A DNA stretch of 38,568 bases, taken from contig CAJWMQ010000008.1 of NCBI GenBank assembly GCA_913042895.1, positions 1 through 38,568 of the forward strand. Direction: 5' to 3'. Below, piece by piece: positions 18,727 to 25,982 of this stretch; position 1 is the first letter of the stretch, and each line of letters starts with the position of its first letter. A model generated the notes under the pieces. It saw only the letters and a list, made by a program, of their open reading frames with translations, did not search any database and was not told where the DNA came from. This stretch comes from an uncultured Verrucomicrobiales bacterium. Its GTDB lineage: Bacteria > Verrucomicrobiota > Verrucomicrobiia > Limisphaerales > UBA1100. A program made the position numbers and the translations under genes.

Positions 18727-20853
18727 TCAGACTGTTTGTATATCCATTTGCGGGAGCGAGTTGAGAAAATGCTCCCCGTAACGCTTGGTGAGTACGCGGT
18801 TGTCCAGCACGGCCACGATACCGCTGTCATTGCCTGTCCGGATGAGGCGGCCGACGCCTTGGCGAAATTTCAAAATCGCCTCGGGCAGATTAAATTCCAT
18901 GAACGCGTTCCCGCCGCGGGCCTCGATGGATTCCACGCGGGCCTCGATGAGCGGATGATCCGGCACGGCAAACGGCAGGCGCGTGAGGATCACATTACTG
19001 AGCGCTTCGCCCGGCACATCCACGCCCTGCCAAAAGCTGTCCAGACCGAACAGCACGGAGTCCGTATCGCGCTTGAATTCTTCCAGCATCGCCGCGCGCG
19101 GAGTGCCCGTGCCCTGCACCAGCGTGCGAATGCCGAGGTCGTCAAACACCGGCTCTAGTTCGGCGGCCACGTCGCGCATGAGTTTACCGTTGGTGAATAG
19201 CACGAACGCTTTACCGTGGGTCATGCGTACAAAATGCTCAATCCAATGCACCAGAGAGTCGCCGTACTCGTCATCGCGCGGATCCGGCATGCGGCCTGCC
19301 ACGTAGAGTTTCACTTGTTGCTGGTAATCAAACGGCGAACCCAACTGCGCGCGGCGCGCGGTCTCGGCGCCGACTTGTTTCATAAAATATTCCAGACCGG
19401 GACACAGCGCCTTTTGTTCGGGCGGCAGATCGCTGCGTTCGGGATCAGCAATGGACAGCGTGGCGCTGGTGCAAACCACCGGCACACCGCGGCCAAACAG
19501 ATGACGGCGCAGGAATTCTGCCGTATCAATCGGCGCGGCATTGAGTGCGAGGCTTTGGCCCTGGTGGCCGGTGCGTTCAACCCAGTACACGTGTTTTTCG
19601 GCCGATTGCCCGATGAACGTGGAGACGGCCTCGCGGATCTCGCCGATGCGTCGATTGCATTCGATCAATTCAGCTGTGGATTCCTCATCCTCGCTGGCTT
19701 CAATCAGGTCGCCAAGCGATTCACGCACACGCTGGAGCGGCAGCGACACGGTGTCGTCAACTAGCTCGGCCTCGCGAATACGCAGTTCATTCCAGTCGCG
19801 CTGGCGGCGCGGCGACTTTTCGTATACGGCATTGCACGCTGTTTCGACATCGTCAAACAACTTATCGGCTTCGTCAATCGCATCGGCCACCTGCCGCACC
19901 GTGGCTCCTTTGCGCAGGGTGGAGAGCAGGCCTTTTTCCGTGCGCGGATTCCACAGGCGCTGCAGGTTAAACCGGATTTGGCCGCTGGATACGTTGAGGC
20001 CGATGTGGCGTGAGGCCACGCGGTCGAGGTGCTGGGCCTCGTCGAAAATGGCAAAATCGTTCCGAAAGATCAGACCTTCGCCGGGATCTTCCTCCTCGTC
20101 CATGCACCCTGCCAGACCGAGGGTGAGGTTGGAAAAAAAGAGCGCGTGATTCAGTACCAAGACATCGGCGGCCATGAAACGCCGGCGTGCTTTCTGAAAA
20201 AAACACTCGCCATGCAACGAAGCCGACTCGCTCCCGCGACCGCATAATTTCGGAGAACACAAGCCGCGCTCGGACGCCACGGCCTCCCACACCTTGGGGT
20301 CGGGTTCGACGTCGAAGTCGGACAGGCTGCCATCGGCCGTTTCCTTGGCCCATGCTTCCACGCGTTTTAGCTCGGTAATTTCCGGTGAGGTAAACAGCCC
20401 GTCGGCCCGTTGCAGTGCACGCGCCAGCCGTCTGGTGCACAGGTAATTGCCGCGGCCTTTGAGCAGGGTGTACGTGAAATCCACTGGCAAAATGCGCTGC
20501 AACATCGGCAGATCCTTTTCCGCCAGCTGTTCCTGCAGGTTGATGGTGTGCGTGCAAATGAGCGCCTTGCGATGATGCGCCTGGCCGAACAGGATTGCGG
20601 GAATGAGATAGGCGAGGCTCTTGCCCACGCCGGTGCCGGCCTCGACCACGCAGTTTTTTCCCGCCTCCAACGCCCGGATAACGCCGGTGGCCATGGCCTG
20701 CTGGGGTTGGCGGTATTCAAAATTACTGGCCTGCGAGAGGAGGCCGTCCGGCCCGAACAGTTCCCCCACCTGCGCCTCCAAGCTGGGCACCTCGGCCATG
20801 GCCGCGGATTCCAGATTGGAATCGGCGGGCTGATAATCGGTGGGCAGGATCAT
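18727..20853 (-). CDS. dinG: DinG/XPD-like ATP-dependent helicase
   Basis: VVEAGTGVGKSLAYLIPAILFG, four Fe-S-type cysteines (NYLC, LCSPKLC, GECFF), VLNHALFF, DEAQHL, GVGRLIRTGND. Confidence 0.92.
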   Translation of the reverse strand: MILPTDYQPADSNLESAAMAEVPSLEAQVGELFGPDGLLSQASNFEYRQPQQAMATGVIRALEAGKNCVVEAGTGVGKSLAYLIPAILFGQAHHRKALICTHTINLQEQLAEKDLPMLQRILPVDFTYTLLKGRGNYLCTRRLARALQRADGLFTSPEITELKRVEAWAKETADGSLSDFDVEPDPKVWEAVASERGLCSPKLCGRGSESASLHGECFFQKARRRFMAADVLVLNHALFFSNLTLGLAGCMDEEEDPGEGLIFRNDFAIFDEAQHLDRVASRHIGLNVSSGQIRFNLQRLWNPRTEKGLLSTLRKGATVRQVADAIDEADKLFDDVETACNAVYEKSPRRQRDWNELRIREAELVDDTVSLPLQRVRESLGDLIEASEDEESTAELIECNRRIGEIREAVSTFIGQSAEKHVYWVERTGHQGQSLALNAAPIDTAEFLRRHLFGRGVPVVCTSATLSIADPERSDLPPEQKALCPGLEYFMKQVGAETARRAQLGSPFDYQQQVKLYVAGRMPDPRDDEYGDSLVHWIEHFVRMTHGKAFVLFTNGKLMRDVAAELEPVFDDLGIRTLVQGTGTPRAAMLEEFKRDTDSVLFGLDSFWQGVDVPGEALSNVILTRLPFAVPDHPLIEARVESIEARGGNAFMEFNLPEAILKFRQGVGRLIRTGNDSGIVAVLDNRVLTKRYGEHFLNSLPQMDIQTV

Positions 20854-21536
20854 TGCGCCGGGTTGCGCTCCACTACTTCCTGTTGTGCGCGATTCTTGAC
20901 GATCTGGTTGGCGGGCAGGACGCCACGCCAGTTGGTGTTCGGGTACACCACGCTGTCGCGGCCGATGATACTGCCGGGGTTGAGTACGCTGTTGCAGCCG
21001 AGCTCCGCACGGTCGCCAATCAAGGCGCCGAACTTGCGCAGGCCCGTGTCGTGCGCGTCCTCAGCGTGTCCTACGGTCACATTGCCCGGTACGGATTTGA
21101 GATTAGAGAGTACCACGCCGGCGCCCAGATGCGCGTGGTGGCCAAGGATGGAATCGCCCACGTAATTAAAATGCGGCATCTGGCAGTCGTTGAAGAGCAG
21201 GCTGTTTTTTAACTCGCTCGAATTGCCGATCACACAGCTGTCGCCCACGATCACATTGGCGCGCACATACGCGCCGTGGCGGATTTGACAGTTCCGGCCG
21301 ATGATCGCCGGGCCCTCGATGTACGCGCCGGGCTCCACCACGGTGCCTTCCCCAAGAAACACGTTGTCTCCGATCACTGCGTGAGGCGACACACTGGCGT
21401 GATTGGCCGGTTGCAGTTCGGCGGCGAGATATTCAGCGAGGCGCGGCAAGGCCTCCCAGGCTGGCGCTTCGGCGTCAAACATCGCCGCGTGCTCCGTCTG
21501 GCTGAGATCGAACAGTTCCGCCGGCGTGAACATCAT
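20850..21536 (-). CDS. Left-handed beta-helix (LpxA/GlmU-like) acyltransferase or nucleotidyltransferase-like protein
   Basis: Hexapeptide-like repeats: SVSPHAVIGDNVFLGEGTVVEPGAYIEGPAIIGRNCQIRHGAYVRANVIVGDSCVIGNSSELKNS; ATGA overlap with dinG. Confidence 0.87.
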   Translation of the reverse strand: MMFTPAELFDLSQTEHAAMFDAEAPAWEALPRLAEYLAAELQPANHASVSPHAVIGDNVFLGEGTVVEPGAYIEGPAIIGRNCQIRHGAYVRANVIVGDSCVIGNSSELKNSLLFNDCQMPHFNYVGDSILGHHAHLGAGVVLSNLKSVPGNVTVGHAEDAHDTGLRKFGALIGDRAELGCNSVLNPGSIIGRDSVVYPNTNWRGVLPANQIVKNRAQQEVVERNPAQ

Positions 21537-21593
21537 CCGAGCCTAGGCGAAGGGCCTCGGGCCGGAAACGTTTTTCCGTTCACAACTGTAGCG

Positions 21594-21621
21594 TTGAAAA
21601 AACCCTGTTTTTGCTTATGCT
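21594..21621 (+). promoter_or_regulatory. Candidate sigma70-like promoter of the aldo/keto reductase-like gene
   Basis: TTGAAA (21594-21599), 16 nt spacer, TATGCT (21616-21621), in the divergent intergenic region. Confidence 0.4.
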
Positions 21622-21628
21622 CCCCGCG

Positions 21629-22765
21629 ATGGATTTGACGCGCACAGCATTCGGCGTGTGGGGCGGTGGCCGCTACATGCACTTTGGTGAAAAGCTGGAG
21701 GAAGAGCGGTTTCTCGCGCTCATCAACCGTTCCTATGATCAAGGCGTGCGCACGTTTATGACGGCCGACGTGTACGGCCAGGGCGCGGCCGACGAAATGC
21801 TCGGACGTGGCCTCGCTGGCAAGGATCGCGACAGCTACTGCCTCGTAGGCGCGGTAGGGCATGATTTTTACGAGGGCGAACGCGCAGGCGCCCGTGGATT
21901 TCCGCGTTTTACCGATGCCAGCCTGCGCGGACCCGAGAGCTACGCCGATTACCTGCGCGCGGCCACCGAGAAAAGCCTCTCGCGCTGCGGCACTGAGAAA
22001 TTTGACCTGCTGCTTCTACATAATCCGGATGTGACTGGGTACACCCACGAAGCAGTGTGGGAAGGCATGGCGGCCTTGAAGGACGCCGGCCTCACCGATC
22101 GCATCGGCATCGCGCCCGGCCCGGCCAATGGGTTTACGTTGGATATGTTGGCGTGCATGGAAAAATTCGCCGACCAAATCGATTGGGCCATGGTGATTCT
22201 GAATCCGCTCGAGCCGTGGCCCGGCGGATTGCTTCTGCCGGCGGCAGAAAAATTTGGCATCAAGGTAATCACGCGCGTGGTGGATTATGGTGGATTATTC
22301 CATGGCGACGTGCGCCCCGGCCACGCTTTTGCCGAGGGCGATCACCGCGTGTACCGTCCCGCCGGCTGGGTGGAGGTCGGGAATGAAAAGATGGAGCGCA
22401 TGCGCGCGATTGCCGAGGAACACGGCCTGTCGCTGCTGCAGTTGGCCTGCCTGTGGAATCTCGCGCATCCGGCCGTGGAGAGCGTGATCCCCACCTTGAT
22501 TCAGGAAGCAGGCGACGACGCGAAGACCATTGAGGCCAAGCTGGATGATTTGGCCGCGCTGCCGGCCATTACGCTCACCGACGAGCAACGCGATTTCATC
22601 ACCGACATCGGCAATAACAAGGGCTGTATGGACCTGAAAGGGGCCAATCCGAATTTCGATGGCCCGGAGCCGTTGCCGGACCGCTGGGGCTTGCAGCCCG
22701 GGCACAAGGAGGTTGGAGACCGCTGGGGCATCGTGCCCGAGCGCGACTTGGTTTGCACCATGTAA
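21629..22765 (+). CDS. Aldo/keto reductase-like protein
   Basis: RTAFGVWGGGRYMHF, GVRTFMTADVYGQGAADEMLGRGLAGKDRD, KFDLLLLHNPD, HGLSLLQLACLWNLAHPAVESVIP. Confidence 0.88.
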   Translation: MDLTRTAFGVWGGGRYMHFGEKLEEERFLALINRSYDQGVRTFMTADVYGQGAADEMLGRGLAGKDRDSYCLVGAVGHDFYEGERAGARGFPRFTDASLRGPESYADYLRAATEKSLSRCGTEKFDLLLLHNPDVTGYTHEAVWEGMAALKDAGLTDRIGIAPGPANGFTLDMLACMEKFADQIDWAMVILNPLEPWPGGLLLPAAEKFGIKVITRVVDYGGLFHGDVRPGHAFAEGDHRVYRPAGWVEVGNEKMERMRAIAEEHGLSLLQLACLWNLAHPAVESVIPTLIQEAGDDAKTIEAKLDDLAALPAITLTDEQRDFITDIGNNKGCMDLKGANPNFDGPEPLPDRWGLQPGHKEVGDRWGIVPERDLVCTM

Positions 22766-23196
22766 CACGCATCGCGCGCCGCGGTGTGTTTGGTTTGCTG
22801 TTGCTGGCTCTGCTGGCGGCGGTGGGCTGTAAATCTGCGGCGGGACATACGGTCAACGCCGTGGGGCGTTTTGCCGTAGGCACGCTTACGTCCGGCGGCA
22901 ACCCCATCGCCGGCGCCCAGAGTGCAGCCCTCGGCACCGCGCTCGATGTGGCGCGCGATCCCAAGGGTGAACAGTTCGAGGATCAACGCCCGAAGATCGT
23001 GACCGTCTATTCCGAAAATCGCGGCGTGCAAAAGGTCATTCCGTGGAAGGAAAATCTCACCGTCTATTCCGCCCGCCGCGCCGCCCGCCTGACCGGCCCG
23101 GTCGGCCAATGCCTCATCGAACGCGGCGACGAGACCGTGGAGGCCAATTTCAAAACCGTCCTCGAACGCGGCGATGTGCTGCGCTTTCAGCGATGA
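22753..23196 (+). CDS. Small predicted lipoprotein, paralogue of the next gene
   Basis: Hydrophobic N-terminus ending LLAAVGCKS (lipobox-like); TTG start at 22753 or GTG at 22786. Confidence 0.75.
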   Translation: MHHVTRIARRGVFGLLLLALLAAVGCKSAAGHTVNAVGRFAVGTLTSGGNPIAGAQSAALGTALDVARDPKGEQFEDQRPKIVTVYSENRGVQKVIPWKENLTVYSARRAARLTGPVGQCLIERGDETVEANFKTVLERGDVLRFQR

Positions 23197-23549
23197 AACA
23201 CCTCGCTCTCATCGTACTGGGCGCGCTGTGTGGCTGCACCACTGTGGCCAAGAAAACGATCCAAGCTACCGGCACCGTAGCCGAGACCACGCTCAAGGTA
23301 ACCGGGCAAGTCACCAAAACAGCCGTCAACACCACGCTTGATGTCGCCAGCTCGGCGTTTAAGAAAGGGGCGGTGACCGTGATCGACACTGGTACCGGCG
23401 TCAGCCGCAAGGTACCGTGGGAAGAGGGTCTGCGCGTGTCCAAGCTGAACACCACCGGTCGCGCCGTGGAAATAGTCCGTGGCGCCCGAAAGATAAAAGC
23501 CACCACCACTACCGTCCTGCGCGCCGGCGATGTGGTGCGGTTGAACTAG
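23193..23549 (+). CDS. Small predicted lipoprotein, paralogue of the preceding gene
   Basis: ATGA overlap; MKHLALIVLGALCGCTTVAKK; C-terminal region alignable to the preceding protein. Confidence 0.78.
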   Translation: MKHLALIVLGALCGCTTVAKKTIQATGTVAETTLKVTGQVTKTAVNTTLDVASSAFKKGAVTVIDTGTGVSRKVPWEEGLRVSKLNTTGRAVEIVRGARKIKATTTTVLRAGDVVRLN

Positions 23550-23552
23550 GCC

Positions 23553-24185
23553 ATGAACGAAAAATACATCGCCGCTAAGGAACGTATTGCCGCCAAGCGC
23601 GCGGGGCAACCGCGGCCGGCCGAACGCTCCGGCGAACGCCTGCCGCCGGGGCAGCGCGAGGTCGATAATTTTCCCGTGCTCGATATGGGCGTCCATCCCG
23701 AAGTGCCGCGTGCGCAATGGAGCCTGAAGATTCACGGTCTGGTGGAGAATCCGATCACGCTCGATTGGGAGCAGTTCATGGCGCTGGAGCAGTTTCAGGA
23801 CACCAGCGATTTTCACTGCGTCACCACCTGGAGCCAGTTCGATATGGATTGGGAAGGGGTGTCGATGCTCACGTTGATTGACCTCGTGCAGCCAAAGCCC
23901 GAGGCGCGCCATGTGTTTTACAAGAGCTACGACGGCTATTCCACCAACACCACGCTGGACGCCGTGCTGGATGACGACACGCTGGTGGCCCACACATGGA
24001 ACGGAGCGCCAATTACCGTGGAGCACGGCGGCCCCGCGCGTGTGATCATCCCCAAACTCTACGCCTGGAAAGGCGCCAAGTGGATTAACGAAATCACCTT
24101 TCTCGACCGCGACATCCTCGGCTTCTGGGAAGTCCGCGGCTACTCCAACACCGCCGACCCTTGGCGGGATGATCGTTATTCGTAA
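23553..24185 (+). CDS. Sulfite-oxidase-like molybdopterin-dependent oxidoreductase
   Basis: WSLKIHGLVENPITLDWEQFMAL, SDFHCVTTWSQFDMDWEGVSMLTL, HGGPARVIIPKLYAWKGAKWINEITFLDRD. Confidence 0.9.
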   Translation: MNEKYIAAKERIAAKRAGQPRPAERSGERLPPGQREVDNFPVLDMGVHPEVPRAQWSLKIHGLVENPITLDWEQFMALEQFQDTSDFHCVTTWSQFDMDWEGVSMLTLIDLVQPKPEARHVFYKSYDGYSTNTTLDAVLDDDTLVAHTWNGAPITVEHGGPARVIIPKLYAWKGAKWINEITFLDRDILGFWEVRGYSNTADPWRDDRYS

Positions 24186-24407
24186 CCAACAGCCGGCGAA
24201 TTTGCTTCAACCCCGACGCACTCACAGGCGCGCACCTGGCCATCCAACGCCGGTTATGAAGTGTTCTAATGGAAATCGTTAGTTAGGAGGGTTGGGGAAA
24301 AAGTGTAAAAAAAGGCCGATGATACAAAAATACCACCTTAAAACCCCCTAAAAACTAGCGTTTCCGTGTAAAACTCCAAATGTTAATAACCTGAGAATAA
24401 ACGTAAA

Positions 24408-25886
24408 TTACTCGTATTTCCACTTCATGACCCATGGGTCATGCGTGGCGTTTTGGAGGGCTTTGAGCTTGGTTTTGTACTCTTCCAGTACCTTGGCGTA
24501 TTTTTCGTCGCCCGCCAGATTCACGCCCTCATTTGGATCGGTGCTGATGTCGAACAGTTCAAACTGCGGCCGCTGGATGTACTCGCGTACGGTTTTTTTG
24601 CCGTAAGGCGCAGTGGGACCTTTCTTCCATTGCGCCTGCCAGCTGGGCGCCGCCCACAGGTCACTGGCGAAGGGGTACGGCAGTGGGTGGGCGATGTTCC
24701 AAATGAGCTTGTACTTGCGGTCGCGCACGACGCGCATGGGGTAGTACATTTGAATTTCGTGGAAAGTGTGGCTGGCGCCGATTTGATCCCAGCCTTCCGG
24801 ATTTTTCTCGGCGAGAATAGGCATGAACGAGCGGCCGTGAAATTTGTACGAACCTTTCTTCGTGCCCCGGCCGGCGGCCATGGTGGCCAGTTCGGGTTTG
24901 GCGGCCTGAGTCTCGGCGTCGTAACCGCCGGCGAAGTCCAGCAGCGTGGGGGTGATGTCCACGAACGAAAGCATGGCGTTGTTCGTGTTGCCGCGTTCTT
25001 TTTGATACGGGTTACGCACGATGAACGGCACACGCAGGCCGCCTTCGTACACTGTGGTTTTGCCGCCTGCAAAGGCCATGCCGTGATCGCTGGTAAAGAG
25101 AATCAGCGTGTTCTCCCACTTGCCGTTTTTCTTGAGGATCTCCATCAACCGGCCGAGCCCTTGGTCCACGCGCGAGGTGCTCTGGTAATACTGCGCGAGT
25201 TCGGCGCGCGTCTCCGGTGTGTCTGGCAGGAACGGCGGCACGGTTACTTTGGCTGGATCGTAGAACACCTCCTGCACACCGGGGTACGCGCCTTTGTTGG
25301 GCTTGTTGCCAAACCGGTCGGGTTGATGCTCCAGCTCATTGGCGCGCCCGCCGCCGCGGTGTGGGTCGCTGGTGGCGTAGTAGAGAAAGAACGGCTTGTC
25401 TGAGTCGACCTTGATGAACTCCTCACAGTTGTTGGCCATCTCTACCGTGCTGCGGCTGTTGCCGGGGATTTTCGTTTCAAAATAATAAACGTCCTCCGGC
25501 CCGTTATGATGCTTGCCAATGCGCGCCGTGCGATACCCGGCCTTGGCCAACAACACCGGCAGTGTTTTCACCCACGGAAAACTACCGAACTTATGGTAGC
25601 TGTGCAGATGCCCGTAATGGCCGTTGCGATGATTGTGCAGGCCGGAAAGCACCACGCTGCGGCTGGCGCTGCAACTAGCTGTGGTGGCAAAGGCATAGCG
25701 GAAGAGTGTGCCGTCGGCCGCCAGCCGGTCAAGATTCGGCGTCACCGCCGTCATGTCCCCATAGCACCCCATCGTGGGGCTGAGATCATCGGCGATGACC
25801 ACCACGATATTCTTCTCCGCCGCCCAACCGACCAGCGCCCAAAGTGCTGCCGTCATCAATCCGAGTCGTTTTCCCAAAAGCATCAA
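24408..25886 (-). CDS. Sulfatase (alkaline phosphatase superfamily), secreted
   Basis: Signal-like N-terminus, VVVIADDLSPTMGCYGD, CSASR formylglycine-type motif, LFTSDHGMAFAGGKTTVYEGGLRVPFIVR. Confidence 0.93.
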   Translation of the reverse strand: MMLLGKRLGLMTAALWALVGWAAEKNIVVVIADDLSPTMGCYGDMTAVTPNLDRLAADGTLFRYAFATTASCSASRSVVLSGLHNHRNGHYGHLHSYHKFGSFPWVKTLPVLLAKAGYRTARIGKHHNGPEDVYYFETKIPGNSRSTVEMANNCEEFIKVDSDKPFFLYYATSDPHRGGGRANELEHQPDRFGNKPNKGAYPGVQEVFYDPAKVTVPPFLPDTPETRAELAQYYQSTSRVDQGLGRLMEILKKNGKWENTLILFTSDHGMAFAGGKTTVYEGGLRVPFIVRNPYQKERGNTNNAMLSFVDITPTLLDFAGGYDAETQAAKPELATMAAGRGTKKGSYKFHGRSFMPILAEKNPEGWDQIGASHTFHEIQMYYPMRVVRDRKYKLIWNIAHPLPYPFASDLWAAPSWQAQWKKGPTAPYGKKTVREYIQRPQFELFDISTDPNEGVNLAGDEKYAKVLEEYKTKLKALQNATHDPWVMKWKYE

Positions 25887-25982
25887 GAGACAATTTTCCG
25901 TAAAATGAAATGCGCGTGGGGCAAACGTGCCTCAAAAAGAGGCTGAACGCAAGGGAAGCCGGTGTTGCGTGCTCGGTGGGCG

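Noticed and set aside
24186-24407. AT-rich 220 bp convergent intergenic region checked for an RNA gene or att site
   Set aside because: No tRNA cloverleaf, convincing hairpin plus U-tract, or direct repeat seen; the CCGGCG/CGCCGG pair is too far apart to support a call.
24441-25403. 320 aa plus-strand ORF opposite the sulfatase
   Set aside because: Antisense to a sulfatase with intact motifs; no recognisable domain.
25929-25943. GCCTC-AAAAA-GAGGC hairpin between the sulfatase and heme-binding genes
   Set aside because: Only 5 bp stem and no T-tract on the transcribed side; could be chance.
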